Origin: Motacilla alba alba
Taxonomy: Eukaryota; Chordata; Aves; Passeriformes; Motacillidae
Assembly (NCBI RefSeq): GCF_015832195.1
Contig: NC_052020.1
Coordinates: 3,489,254-3,553,253 of the forward strand
DNA length: 64,000 nt
Direction of reading: 5' to 3'
Shown here piece after piece: positions 49,967-62,400 of the stretch. A model generated the notes under the pieces. It had not been told where the DNA came from and made no database searches. It saw nothing but the letters and a program-made list of their open reading frames with translations. Position numbers and translations under genes: made by a program. Each line of letters begins with the position of its first letter. Position 1 is the stretch's first letter.

Positions 49967-50030
49967 TGATGCCTTGTGAAGGCTGGCCTGGAACAGAGGC
50001 TAGACAGAGTAAAGAATAAAGTATTCCACA
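49967..50030 (-). mobile_element. Fragment of TGATGCC-family LTR (3' end only)
   Basis: Plus-strand TGATGCCTTGTGAAGGCTG followed by CAGAGGCT and TAAAGAATAAAG is the reverse complement of the 3' terminal part of the LTRs at 2150 and 15865. Homology fades after about 60 bp, so this is a truncated, minus-oriented copy. Confidence 0.65.
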
Positions 50031-52872
50031 GATCTGAGTAATCAGTTTTGAACTCAACTCTTTTGACATCCATCACACTTTAAACTCCAGACTTCATCAT
50101 CACATATGCTATTCAGAGAAGAAATGTCATGTGTTTTGAACTTGCCCTTTAGGTCTCATACAGTAAGAAGCAGCGAATAATTGTTGCCTAGTCCCTTTTT
50201 CCATGACTTGTTATTTCATACACTTTGAGCAGAACTCCTCACTTCCAGAGTGAAGTGCTCCTAAACTACATTATTTGTACTCAGGCTGTTCACTGCTTTA
50301 ATTGCTCCTCTCATCCATTTTTATACCCTTTGTAATTCAACCACATTTATTTGAAATGTATAGAACAGCACCAGGATTCAGGAAAGGAATTTGCACAAGG
50401 GTTTGTTCCCCATGAGTTTTTGTGGTATTTTGACCACAGAGAGGATGTTTCCATGGCATTTTTACAATACCTCCAAGGTCTCTTTCCTGACTAATATCTA
50501 TTTGAGAACCCATTGCCACATGTGTACAGTTTGGGCTGTTTTCCTGGCGTTTGTTATTTTATTGCCCAGTCCTTCAGCAACTAACACACTTCTCCACCTC
50601 TTCATAGTTAGCTTTTGTTTCAGCTAACTGAATAATCTAATTTCAATAATTTTTGTCAGCTTACCCTGAAACCCCTTTTTGAAATAATTTGTGGCTATAT
50701 TAAAGCATCTGAACTGCCCCTGGAGCCCCTGTCCCAGCCTGGCAGGGGTGTCAAGCACAAGCACAATGCTCCACTCTGCCCTAAGCCAGCTCCTGAGTGG
50801 CCAAAGGACCGCAAGCCCCACCTGGGGGAAAGGCACAGGGCTATCAAAGGCCAAACATGAGGTGAAGCTTTCATCTTGACTCTACCTACATCTTGGAGTT
50901 TCCATCTGAACACTACTGGAACCCAGAAGGGGGTAGTGCTCTTTTCTATCTTTCTTTTAATTCCCCCTTCTTGGAATTTCTTGAGTAACTAAAAATCAAA
51001 TGGGCTTAAAGTCTGCTAAGTTGAATGGGCCAAGATAATAGTCTGAGAAGGACTTTTTGTTGATGCAATGTTGTTATAATAAGCAAGTAAATGAATAATA
51101 GTACAAACCATACCCTGCAGCCTTTGAATGTTCTTGTAAGAATTTCCCAGTGGGATGAGATCTTTAACATCCTTTTCACACTTGCAACAATGACACAACT
51201 TAACCCTGTGTGGCACAACAGTGAAATCAGAAAAATATATACTTCAGATAAATGCTATTCCTTAATTAGTTTGTAAAGACAAGCCAGCAGGTAGCAAAGT
51301 AGATTGGCAAGGAAATGAAATCAGCTATATCACACCTCCACTGCTTCCCAAATACACATTGCCTTCTACCTAACTGGCAATCTGACAGAAAAACTTCTTA
51401 GGCAATGAAAAGTTATGAGAAGTTTTGTGCCAGTAATGTGTGTGGAATGTGCTGGGAAGAACTTTCAGCCTATGAAGTCTAGATATGTTCACAGCACGTA
51501 AGAAAACAAATGCACATACAATTAATAGTGCAGAACATTACTCAATAGCAATATGAAATACAAAAACCTCCCTTCAATCTGCTGTATCTTTGGAAACACA
51601 TTATGCTAGTTATAAATGGTAAATGCGTACCTAGCTAACAAATCTATGATCAACTTCTGATTCAATCACTTCTCATGTCAGGTTTTAATTTTCTCAATAA
51701 TTTTTTTTCTCCCTGCAAGTGTTGCAATTGAACCAAGTGATTCCACTCAAGTGCATGCCAAAGACATTAAGAAAACATGGGATTCATCAGTTTTATGTTT
51801 TGACATATCAAAATGGTGCATGCACAAGCTTGTCTAAAAACTTTTCAAGATTGCTATGGACATCTGTGGCTAAGTCTTACATGTCACAAGAGCAGTGAAA
51901 GTAACAAGTATATTTAGCAAAACCCAACATGCCTTTTGTACACATGATATCAACAAAAGCAGCTCCCTGTGTACATTTTACATTAAACGCTGAGAATCTG
52001 AAAAACACCCGTAAGTCAAAAACAGTCTCTACAACTTTAAGCTTACACTTAAGCTACAACTTAAGTATCAAAATCATAAATTAAAATTAATTCCAAAATC
52101 TTGCTGTTCATCATGAGAGGGAAATACTGAAATGACCCTCCCTCTTCATTCTACCGAAATTACATCACCTTGCTATGTGGACATGTCCCAAATCCTAGTT
52201 TTCAGGCTTCACACAAGCCTTTTCCCAGTTCTCATTACACTACAAGATCCCAGGCTCACCACAACTGTATCACCTACAATCATTTTAGAAAGCAACTAGG
52301 AGGATTCAATTTCTCTCTCCTAGTATTTTTAACTAGCAATGCCTCTTTCTTTAGAAATGATTTCTTCCTCCTTGAACTTCCCCAAGGAAGACTGCTTCTG
52401 CACCACGGTCTGCACCTCCCAACAAGTGGTCCTGAAAGTTTCTGCAGGCAGCTCCCAATTCCTTCTTCAGAGGCTTGTGAAAAATGCTCCTCCAATGTGT
52501 CAAGCATGAATTCTGCAGCATATTAGTGAACTGATCAGGTGGGAAGCTCCTTGCTTCAAACAGTTCTGACACCACAAACTACTTACAGGACTTCTTCCTC
52601 TGGCTCTCACCAGATTGGAGAAATTCACTTCATTTACACAGGCCAAACACAGCAGAATGACATTCTGAAGGCTGGGCAGGCTGTCAAGGCTACAATACAG
52701 CCATACATTGCTCTCTCTCTGAACATGAAAAATTTGCTAGAAGTCATTATAAACAGCATGTACTTATAACAATATTTGTCCAAATCGATTTAGACATTTT
52801 TCACAAGAGAAGAAAGGAACATTTTTTGCTAGAAATACATTTCACATTATATTGCTCTTAATAATATGAAAA
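50031..52872. other. Intergenic sequence downstream of KIF18A
   Basis: A GC-richer patch at 50700-50870 and a short frame at 52170-52526 show no known protein. Part of it could belong to a longer KIF18A 3' UTR if the AATAAA at 52873 is not used. Confidence 0.55.
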
Positions 52873-52878
52873 TTTATT
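52873..52878 (-). promoter_or_regulatory. Candidate KIF18A poly(A) signal AATAAA
   Basis: This is the first canonical AATAAA on the minus strand after the KIF18A stop, about 440 bases downstream. It lies in a very AT-rich tract, so a chance match is possible. Confidence 0.4.
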
Positions 52879-53315
52879 TGAAATAATTAATAAAAGACAT
52901 ATTTACAGATGAATTAAATGGAATAAACAGAACAGGAACATTTACAACCAAGTAACAGACTAAAAACCAGAAAGACAAAAAAAAAAAAGGAAAAAATGCC
53001 ACTTTTGGAAATATTTTTCTGTCTCTTGGAACTCCGTATGTCATCCACAGATGCTAACAATCTAAGAACATCTAAGGCATTGTAATGCTAAGCATGAACA
53101 TGTTCTAATATGAGCATCTGCCTAACTTGCTTCTGAATGAAAATCTCCTTTAACACAGGGAAGCTACTCCAATGAAAATAATTTAGGGCGTCAAAATAAC
53201 TTTTGTAAGACTTCCATCTTGAAACTCTCAAAACTATTTACAGGAGGAGATCACAATTCACCCTATTCACATTTGCTATCCATCAATCCTGCTTGAAATA
53301 GGGATGAACTCAGAA
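52873..53315 (-). other. KIF18A: Putative KIF18A 3' UTR
   Basis: This is the stretch downstream of the KIF18A stop codon on the minus strand. It is AT-rich with no open frame. Its low end is set at the first clear AATAAA reached on the minus strand (plus-strand TTTATT at 52873-52878). The true cleavage site could be further on. Confidence 0.5.
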
Positions 53316-53464
53316 CTAAATCCTATTTTTTTTCTTGGAAACACGAAGTAAAAGATTTTTTGATGTCCTTGATTTAACATCCAGTGGGACATTTCCTTGA
53401 GAAAGGCTTCTAATGAAGTTCCTTGGCATATTCTGTTCTTGCTTCCTGCTCTTCATTTTAACTC
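53316..53464 (-). CDS. KIF18A: KIF18A terminal coding exon with stop codon
   Basis: The acceptor is TTTGCTAG followed by GAGTTAAAATG; the first two bases complete a Gly codon from the previous exon, and 49 codons follow, ending in TAG. The peptide is strongly basic (KMKSRK, VSKKKNRI). NMPRNFIRSLSQGN lines up with the last residues of human KIF18A, which as I recall end within a few residues of SKGN. Here about 25 further residues follow, ending KKKNRI, so the bird protein appears longer at its C terminus. The four exons together give 279 residues, about the last third of a protein that is roughly 900 residues in mammals. Confidence 0.93.
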
Positions 53465-55682
53465 CTAGCAAAGAAAGAAATGCTATGAGAAACAGAGAGA
53501 AACTCCTTCAATAAACATAAGCAGACTGTAGCTGACATGGACCTCCTTTTCAGAATAGGTCTAAGAATTTTTACACATTTCTTTCCTTTACTGAAAGCCT
53601 CATTTAAATATGCAAACATGTAATCACTCTTAGCTCAGTAATCCAGTGCTTTAATTGTCTAGAAAGTCCCATGATTAGACCCTCAACTGACAGGAGATGC
53701 TATTAAAAAAGCACAATGGTCTATAAAAAGATGTAGAAACATGAAAAACGTTATAAATCCTTCTTATTATAGAACAGCATTGAAAAATGAACACTACTTC
53801 AAAATTTTGTCTTTTTAATCTGAAAATAACTCTTCCTCTTAGGTATTTGGTTAAGGTTTATTCTGCTCTTGTAATGCAGGCTCTCTAAAATCAAGTCTAT
53901 TTCATATACAGTTCAACACTGAATAATCAAAGTTTTATTCTCATTTCAAAACATGCTTCTGCATTACATAGTTCCTTAATCCCAGAGTTAGGATTGAAGA
54001 GTGGTACCATCCTAACCTGGTCAGTTGGAGCAGACATTGACCCTGATATAACCCAGTATGAAATCTGCCTAATAGGTAACTTGGTTAGACAGAGCTTAGA
54101 CCCAGGTATATTCAGTTTCCAGAAAGCTTCTTGTAACACAACCTCAACATTTCCAATGGAGACCTTTTCCCTCACATTCCCTCACAGCAATTTTTACTTA
54201 AAGATATGTATGTGCTATAAAACCAGTATATTGATCATAGCACTGGAAAAATCTACACAATGGAAATGTTTTCTCACATTGCTTTTCTATTTCATAAGAA
54301 AAGCAGACTAAAATTTAAAAACTAATATTAGATCTCCTCTAGATAGCCCAAGAAGATCGTTAAGCGTATCTTTGAAGACAGAGAGGAAAAGGAGGCAGAC
54401 ATGAAGGAAAATTGTACAGATTTAACATATTAAAATCTGCTTCAGAGGTCAAGCAACTTAGTGCCATGCACTAGGAGAGGCAGAGGTTTTTATAAAATTG
54501 TGAAGACATTTGTGAACATTGGCTGAAAAAATTATTTGTAACTGATTTTATCACAGAAAAGATTTATGCACCTCAGAGAGAAGCCATATAATTGAGGCAA
54601 ACTTGCACACAACAGAACTTGCTAATACTATTATCAGCAGTATGCTAAAAACAAAATAATTTTGCCTCAGTTATTGTTTTTGCCCAAAAAGCCCCAAATT
54701 TTAAGACCAATAAATCTCTGAAAATACATTTTATCTGTTAAAACAAATTGGTTTTGTGTTGTAAAATAAAGCAAAGAATTAAAAACTGGTATGGAAATTA
54801 GAGAATTTCATTTCTTGATAAACCACACTTAGGCAAAGACAAAATAGGTAATAAAGCTCATCAAATTTCTCAACAAGTTAATAAACTATTTTAGGTGGAA
54901 TACCTTGGCTCTTGGGAAAAAGGGTTTCCCAACAACCTTGTAATAATATTGAATTGAATTTTGATTAGATACTATCTATATAACTGACATTCTGGGTCTT
55001 TGTTTTAAAAAAAAAAGGATATACTTCAAACCAATGGCTTAGTACACTGTCATAGCAATACGTGCTATTAAAGCGAAAAAATGAATTGAGAGGTAATCTT
55101 AATTTTGCACTTGTGCAAAATTAATTAACTTGTGCAACCACTGTTACCAAGGTGATGCCTTCTGTCCCTTTGTGATCACCAGAAACTGACACCTTGTGCA
55201 GGCTGCCCCAGAGCAGAGGCTGGACAGAGCTAAAGAATAAAGCAGGGATTTCTTCAAAGGATCTCCTCCATGGACCCACCTTGGGCAGCACAAGAGCCCA
55301 GCCAGGGCTGCACCCAGGATGAACCAAAATGGTCCCAAAATGCACGAGCGCTCCCAGGGTCTCTCCCTTGGATCAGTTCTGCTCCATTTGCACCTTGCAG
55401 TTCATTGTCCCATTCCAGCTTTAGCCCAGGCACTCCCATCCTGCTTGTTTTTCTCTCTCCAGCCCACGCTGTTTGTGCTCTTGGGCTGAGATTTGGATCA
55501 TTTGTCCTCGGTGCCCAGCTGGAGAAGGAATTGTTTTGTCTCCCTGCTCTGTGCAGAGAGCTCACCATGCCCTCATAGGAAGCTCAGACCCACACACTAG
55601 AGCAGCACAGAATGTGAAAAATAGAAAAGCTAAAGCCTGAGGCAGCAAAGGCAGTGTCACCCACCCAAGCCCCGACACTCAC
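53465..55682 (-). other. KIF18A: KIF18A last intron, 2.2 kb, holding a solo LTR
   Basis: This GT-AG intron has donor GTGAGTGT and acceptor TTTGCTAG. A 495-bp solo LTR (55153-55647) lies near its 5' end in the same transcriptional orientation as the gene. The rest is unremarkable AT-rich sequence. Confidence 0.85.
55153..55647 (-). mobile_element. Solo LTR, TGATGCC family, in KIF18A last intron
   Basis: On the minus strand the element runs from TGCTGCC to GGCATCA, which form near-perfect inverted ends. It is flanked by the 4-bp direct repeat AAGG (55149-55152 and 55648-55651), the duplication size expected of gammaretrovirus-like (ERV1) integrase. It is near-identical over most of its length to the LTRs at 2150 and 15865, but keeps an extra segment of about 30 bp before its 3' end. 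The poly(A) hexamer found as AATAAA in the other two copies reads AAGAAA here (plus-strand 55249-55254). Open frames across it in several readings are shadows of this noncoding repeat. No internal retroviral sequence flanks it. Confidence 0.85.
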
Positions 55683-55792
55683 CAGCCACCTGGGGTACTC
55701 TCAAGGCTGCATGGCTCAACAGGATGTCCTGCCGAGAGCGCTTTGCAGCAGCCGGGGCCTGCAGGCTGCCCAGCACGGTGTTCGAGGTGGAG
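55683..55792 (-). CDS. KIF18A: KIF18A penultimate coding exon
   Basis: This is a 110-bp exon with acceptor TTTTGCAG followed by CTCCACC and donor GGCTG followed by GTGAGT. It enters in phase 2 and leaves in phase 1. The peptide begins SSTSNTVLGSLQAPAAAKRS and continues RQDILLSHAALRVPQVA. Mammalian KIF18A has a matching SSTSN block and a K/R-R-x-RQD block at this point. The exon is clearly GC-richer than its flanks. A second possible donor (CCCAG then GTGGCT) lies a few bases inside, but the GTGAGT site is stronger and keeps frame with the last exon. A solo LTR begins 31 bases downstream of the donor-side GTGAGT, inside the last intron. Confidence 0.93.
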
Positions 55793-58390
55793 CTGCAAAA
55801 GTTCCAGAAAAGAGTTTGCCTTTAGTACAGTCACTACTAACAGTGGTTCTGGCCTTGCAATGTAGCAATATTTTAAATATTATCCAGTGTTCATAGAATT
55901 GTAACAGAATGCAAGGAATAAACTAATTTATTATGTATATCTATGGATACTATTCCCCTTTCTCCTTTTTAAAAATTTGCAAGAATGCTTCAGCTGTGAA
56001 AATAAGAACTAATGTTGGCACTTGTATTCAAAGGCAGGACAATATATCACAGTTTTGTTTGGAACCACAGAAGCCAGTTTGATGGCCATCACATACAAAT
56101 TATACTAAGAAATAATCTTAAGGCATGTTACAAAATCCTTGAAATGACCAGGCTGTGTTTATTGAACAAATCACATTTTTTTATTGCTACAATAACTTTT
56201 CTACAGCCTCCAACACAGTTGGAGGGGGTGGCTTCATAGCGGACAATACTTTTTAACTAAGCTGCAAGAAAACTGTTACAGCTTCAAATTCATTAAAACA
56301 AAACCTTTATATTTTATCCCCAGCACTTTATGTGATGGACTTAAGGTCTACAGTGAAAATTATGAACCTATCTGATCTCACCCTTCTGCAATTGCCTCAC
56401 AAACTTCCTCGGTTCCACTCTGCCAGACAGCTTCGTAAACAAGCTAATCATATTTATGTCCCAAGATACTAGCCTTTTCCTATTCCTGTAATAAATATTG
56501 TATTATTTCCACTTTAGAGTCCCCTAACTCACACTTTCTTAATAATAATTTTCTGCCTAAATGAAAATCTATAACAAGCAGCAAAGACTAAGACTTTCCT
56601 TGTGCCAGTCCTAAAAATCTACTCATGAATGCCTCTTGCAAGAGCACTTATGCTAATAAGAATATACCATTATTTGGTAAAATAGTCTCTTATGACTGAC
56701 TTGCCTCTAATCCCTTATCCTGAAAATACAACTGTTTCAAATTATACTTTTAATGTGGACCATATGACTGAAATTTATATTTTTATTCTAGCATTAATAG
56801 GAGAAGAATGACCAGAGTGAGCCACTTCAATCAGAGAAAGCATAGGGAGAAAAGATGAAAAGTAAAGAAGACAATGGAATGAAGGACTCTGAAAAGTAGG
56901 AGCATATTCCTTTCCTCCTTCAGAAATGTGTTTTCATTCCTTCTCTTCATCACCAACTGCTAGGCAAAACCATAAAGAATTTCAGTCTACAGGCAAGTTA
57001 CTGAGGCCCAACGATCTCTATAAAAGGAACAGAAGTTGTGGGATTTTTCTGAAGTGTACTGGGAAATAAGTTTGAGACACAAAAGAAACAAGGTGAACAG
57101 AAACAGCTAGTCTTTTGGGAAGAAATAAGCATACATATACATATATATATGTGTATGTTTTAAAATTATTGCACAGTTATGACAAAAAAGTACTTCAAAA
57201 GCCTGTCTGAGAACTTTTACCTTAAGACTAGATAAATCAGGCTTCAAAAGGCCTTAGAGAGAATGTAGAAAAACTATCTTGGTTTCAGAGAACAGCTGAT
57301 TTATTTTGCTAAATTCATAATCAGCTATTTGAAAATGTGAGCAGTGCCCTTTTTCTCATCCTAGAGCAAAAGAGTTTTTATTCCTCCTCCTAGCAAGACA
57401 GTTTAGAACAGTAATCGATAACAATCAGAACCGTTACTTGAAACTAGACCAGATGACTCTGATCTTCAAGGATAATTCTCTATTTTAAAGATGCTAATAA
57501 ACAAAAAGGCACTTAAATTTCTTCAGTGTCCTGTGATGTGTCTATAGCCTTGTCCCAACAGTCTTGAGATATTCTTTATAAGACCTGTGCAGTGATAGCT
57601 CCACTCATGTCTAGAAACAGGTCATTTGTAACATGATTTTAAAAATGGTGTTGTATCAATTTCTGCCTTTGGAAATAGGAAACAAAAAAAAAGAAAGACC
57701 AGCTGTTTCACAGCTAATCAGGTTTAAATACAGTAAAAAAACCCCCAAACCAACCAACCAAAGAAATACATACACAAAAAAAATTACAATTCAACTTAAT
57801 GTCTATTCAGTTTCAGCTTTTCTGGTGCTCCTGCTAATAAACCTCTTTTAGGGTCATAAACCAGAAGTGATGATGCAAAAGTTTTTCCTAAAGCAGACTG
57901 CAAAAATTAAGTCATAATATATGAAACTGAAAATGAATTATCAGAAAATCAAAGTTGATCACCTAAATGTTGTCATGTATATTTTTTTCCTTACTTTCCA
58001 TTTTGGTAGTTTCTAATGCACTCCAGCAAAGGCAGACCATTCCCAAAAAATTTAAATTTTTAACTGATGACAAAATTTCTCTTTTCAGAATTATGTGCCA
58101 TCTTTCTATTTTGAGTAGACAGCAGCTACACAAGACATGATCTTAGTTTGTAATTATTAAAACAGAAGTTCTTAAACAAAGACTAAGATAAAAAAAAACC
58201 TACTGAAGTTACCCAGAAAAGCAAAAAAAAAGTTCAATTGAATTCAAGCATATTTGAATCAGAACATGTCATATGCAGGTCCAAATGACTTCTATAAGAG
58301 GTTTTCAGATTTGAAATATTAGAATGAAACTGAAGTAAGAACATAAGAAATGAAAATTCATTTTGTATAGAAGGATTAGTTTAATCTTAC
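55793..58390 (-). other. KIF18A: KIF18A intron, 2.6 kb
   Basis: This GT-AG intron has donor GTAAGATT and acceptor TTTTGCAG. It is AT-rich, with a short TA/CA microsatellite at about 57134-57158. No other coding exon is needed because the phases on either side agree (2/2). Confidence 0.85.
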
Positions 58391-58495
58391 CTTAATATCT
58401 TTCTTTTTCTTTGAGCAGCTGAAGTCATTGCCATATATGAGGGCTTCTCAAACACTGGAGCAGAATTTTTGCTTCTTAAGGAAGAAAGATCAAGT
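58391..58495 (-). CDS. KIF18A: KIF18A internal exon, tail region (third from the end)
   Basis: This is a 105-bp exon with acceptor TTTCAG followed by ACTTGATC and donor AG followed by GTAAGATT. One base completes the split codon from the previous exon and two bases are left over, so both ends are phase 2 and the reading frame runs through. It encodes LDLSSLRSKNSAPVFEKP and then SYMAMTSAAQRKRKIL. The block PSYMAMT-x-AA-x-RKRK is the most distinctive match to mammalian KIF18A tails. The RKRK cluster belongs to the basic C-terminal region, which in the family acts in nuclear import and as a second microtubule-binding site. The exon is too short to show up as an ORF from ATG. Confidence 0.95.
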
Positions 58496-59020
58496 CTGAA
58501 ATGAAAGAATTATATTTTTGTAAAACATATTCTTGGTAAAAGTCAAGTAAATTTGTTCTGAACTGTAAACAAATATATGGCAAGCTGAAAACCGGAACTG
58601 GAAATTAATTTCATTAATGTTATTTGAGGAAGCTTTGAAGACTTCTGACATGCACAGAAGCTTTAAGCATGGCACTTCACCATGTGGACAGGTTAAGTAT
58701 CCATGTTACAAACAGAAAACATAAGGCTTAGAGAAAGTAACTCGCCTGAGGCATCACAATCAATTTAGAGAATGCTGTATTTTCTTTTTGGTACATATCT
58801 TCTAAAAGAGGATAAGCTTTCAACTTCATTTGTTGTCACTAACATGCTACTGTTTTCAAATAATGGCAGAATTTAATTTGATGTTGATCAAAATTGAGGA
58901 TTTGATTTTCAAAATGTTGGGGTTATTTATAAAATGGATAGAAATGGAAAAACCCAGCTGTAAAGACAGGCAGAATTAACTGACTTGGTAATGTTTCTCA
59001 CCCATATAAAAGGAAAATAC
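58496..59020 (-). other. KIF18A: KIF18A intron, 525 bp
   Basis: This short GT-AG intron has donor GTATTTTCC and acceptor ATTTCAG. The open frame of the upstream exon continues about 30 codons into it, but that part resembles no kinesin sequence and the splice phase fits only if it is removed. Confidence 0.9.
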
Positions 59021-59495
59021 CTTTGCACAATGCTATTGCTGCATGGCTGTGACTCCTTCACAGATGAGTAAGCAGACATTTCAGCTGTTTCATCTGTACC
59101 TTCATAGAGAATGATAGTAGAGTTCATGACAGCTTCGTGGCTCTCTGGGATCACGTCACATGTGGTGTCCATGATGCTGCCCTTCCTCGCTGGCACATCT
59201 GCACTGACTGCCCCCAGGCCTGCCAGGTGCAAAGCCTCCTTCACCACAGCCTGAGCACAGAAGCTCTGCACTGGCTTTCTGCAGGAGTCCGGAGTGTCGA
59301 CTAGAGGGTACACCTCCTTGGCCAGAGAATCCTCCAGGTGCTGCAAGCTGCAGTGGCTGGAGGCAGGTGGACTTGGAGCTACCACTGGAGAGTCCATCAG
59401 CTTCCTCCTCGTTCTCTTCTGTGGTGGTTCTGTGTATTCTAACACCTGTTGGGTATTGTTATTCGTTTCTTGTGATGGTGTACCAAAAGAGGTGC
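59021..59495 (-). CDS. KIF18A: KIF18A internal exon, tail region (fourth from the end)
   Basis: KIF18A is a kinesin-8, a plus-end-directed motor that collects at kinetochore-microtubule plus ends in mitosis and damps chromosome oscillation. This 475-bp exon encodes part of the unstructured tail, not the motor. On the minus strand it is bounded by an acceptor (TTTGACAG, then GCACC) and a donor (CAAAG then GTATTT); it enters in phase 1 and leaves in phase 2. The blocks RRKLMDSP, DSLAKEVYPLVDTPDSCRK and, across the next junction, QRLDLSS match the human tail as I remember it. The SP in RRKLMDSP and the following APSPP sit where human KIF18A carries its two Cdk1 sites (about residues 674 and 684). 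KRTRRK is a likely nuclear-localisation cluster. The open frame runs on into the intron at the low end, so the visible ORF is longer than the exon. The preceding exon, which should hold the PP1-docking motif, was not found in the window. Confidence 0.94.
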
Positions 59496-62400
59496 CTGTC
59501 AAACATGAGTGATGATGGTTAGCATATCTAACCGCACATACTACTCACATCTGGCTTTTCCCCTCCTCTTCCCTAGTGAGACATTAGCAGAAATTATTAC
59601 AAATACTATTTATTTCATATACATATCAACTTGATCATGTAAGTGAAATTATTTCTACTGCAGCATTGTCCAAGATAGCGTTTGCTGTGACACTCAAAGT
59701 ATTATAAACGTGCATAGGTTGGCATAGTTAACCCTAGAAGTTATAGAAATAATCACAACTAAGATCTGACACACGACAAGACGAAATGGAAGAGTAAGAG
59801 TATTGAAAATTATTGCACCACCATGACAAAACTCATACTTTAAGGTGGTACAATCACAGTAACCTGGAGCTGACTCCTGACCACAGCAGTTTTTTCCCCA
59901 GCAAGTACCATGCAGAATAATGAGAGACTGTTGAAATCAAGGAATGAAACAGAACCATCTAGAAGGACAAAATTTCCTGACACTGCAAATGAGAAAGCAG
60001 TGTTTTGCAAAGGGGCAAACAAAGAAGTTAAAGTTCCTAGGATTCTGTCACCCTACTATATCAACTGTGGGGAGCAAAGCTCTTGACTAACAACTTCTCC
60101 CACCCTCAAAAATAAAGCAAGTAATACAGGTAATACAGTGCAATTGGCCAGTCTCATTCATCCTCATTTAAACTATTTTTCTTGAAAGTGTCATAGTGGT
60201 TTTATTTTCAAGCAAGTGGTAATAAAGGCAATGTCCAAAGTAAGACAGAAAAGGCCTTTCTCTTACACTCAAGCTTATAGTGAAGGAGGGACATTTTAAG
60301 ACACAGTTCACTGTTCAAATGGTGACTTAGACAGTTATAATACCAAAAAGCTATGGAATTTTTTTAAACAAATCAAGAACAGGAGAGGGCTGTCAAAACC
60401 ACAAGTGCTTCTATATTTAACTTCCAGTGCAAATTTAAGAAATGAAGCCTAGTATCCTTAAAATGCCTATGGATTGGATCCCCTTCAGCTGGCAGTCAGA
60501 CTCATACTCCTCCTTTCTGCATTGCCTACTTCATGCCTATGAACAACTCAACTGCAAAAAGAACTCCTGCATTTTAAATTGATGCAAGTTACTCAGGAAT
60601 TAGCTACGGTATTCCCAGAACAGTGTTGATAAATACTTATTTCTTCTAAATTTCATTCTATTTTTGCCTCAGACTAAGAAAGCTAGTTTGAATTCCTCAG
60701 TCTGAATGCTTCTGTAGTTCTCTCTCATGTGTTAACACTTAGGGCATTTTAACTGTTCCAAAAACATTCTTTGAACATGACAAAAATTGTTTAAGAACAT
60801 GTATGTATTGTATTATTTCACCTCCACAAGCTTGATTTGTTACAGAAAGCAAGGCTTAAATAAGTTGTAGCTTTTTCTCTGTTTACCATTTCTCAGATTC
60901 CACTTAATGTTGATCTCATTGCACAGTTGCATCCAAACTTGCCAAGAGGCTTTAAAAAAGCCAATTCCCCAAGCACCCTCAGAAATCACATATCTTGGAA
61001 AAAGGCCCAAGTAAGGTCCTCATGAAGAGAAGCCAAGGAGGGTCAATCCCAACACTGGTTTTGGTATACACCTTGGAACTAGACATGCCACATGATGGGA
61101 TACTCAGCTAGATGAGATAATGCCCAGTTAGAAGATAGAAAACAGAGCTGTACGGGACAGCCAAGGATTTAACGACTACAGTGAGACCTAGACCTGTTCC
61201 AGGAGGATACAACAGGTAGTATCAAAGTATGTGCAAGTACCAAGGAACTTAGATACAGGCCACAGGTCTATTCTATGTTGCCACAACTTAATTCAATAAT
61301 GAAACCATTGAGAAAACAAAGCAAACATTTAATTCCTCACTCAGGGGCTCAGTGTCAGAATGAACAATGCTCAAACTGCTCATGGGAAAAGCTGTTTGGA
61401 CAATTACATGAACAATTTCAATCCCATTACATTGCTTGGAGCTTTAAAGAAACACATATATGGAAAACTTGGGCCTGAGAGGACTACCTGGCATGAAATA
61501 ACTGGATTGTGAATTTGTCTATGTGTGCACTTATGAACAGCTCACTTGATGTATGTAAAGGACCTTTTCTTTGTTAAAATGAAAAATATATTGTTATCTT
61601 ACACCACATCTAATCCACAGCCAGCTTTCACCAGGTGAAATGCAGCAGGTTGCTTAGATGCTGATTGTAATCTAAACATTAAGCTAATTCAGGGCCTGAG
61701 AATTCCCCAAATAATCTTTACCTCCACCCAAAATAAAGAAGGCCCAGTGTGATAAAGACATATTTCTCCAAGACTTGGTTGGATTTAGTAAAAAGCAAGA
61801 AACTTATTTATGAACAGTTTAAAACATCTACTCTGTCACTATCAACAATGCTATGCTTCATTATGTACTTGCTCTTTAATTTTGTTTTAATAAGTACAAC
61901 ATATACCTCAGTCTAATAGACTAACAAACCTTAAAAAAATTCTAGTCATCACAACACAAAACTGAATCCAAATCTTTTTTAAGAAGACTTTTGACATCTT
62001 GTATTCTTAAATACAAGAATAAGGTTTTATATAAATCTAGTGTTTGAAATAACTATCCATTAAATGACTCAGGACACATTTAAAATATTCATTTATTAGT
62101 TTTAACTCCTGTTTATATGCATATGAATGTCTGTTTCAGGAAAAAGAATGGTTACAATTCTATTAGTCCATTACTACATTAGGACAGGGAGGTTTCAGTT
62201 TCACAAAGTTTGCTTACTGTAAGACGCTGAGGTTTTGCTAATGTCCTAAAGTTACTAGAAGGAAGTCTGATGGAGAAACATTTTGGTGGGAGTGCCAAGG
62301 TTTAGAAGCTTCCACAGGCCTAAATGGAAGCATTTTAAAATTAACTTTAAATACCGGCATTTAAATCATTAACTAAATACGTAAAGAACACAAAAGTACT

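Noticed and set aside
58927..59020. The part of the KIF18A open frame beyond the donor at 59020
   Set aside because: It follows a good splice donor, the phase to the next exon fits only if it is removed, and the sequence does not resemble the KIF18A tail.
59540..59565. A 24-bp mini-exon (CTCACTAG acceptor, GTGAGT donor) upstream of the first visible KIF18A exon
   Set aside because: The length is very small, there is no resemblance to the tail, and the phase does not fit.
61690..61830. Possible KIF18A exon before a GTAAAG donor on the minus strand (about 61735)
   Set aside because: The frame upstream is short and hydrophobic, the acceptor is poor and the exit phase is 2, while the next exon needs phase 1.
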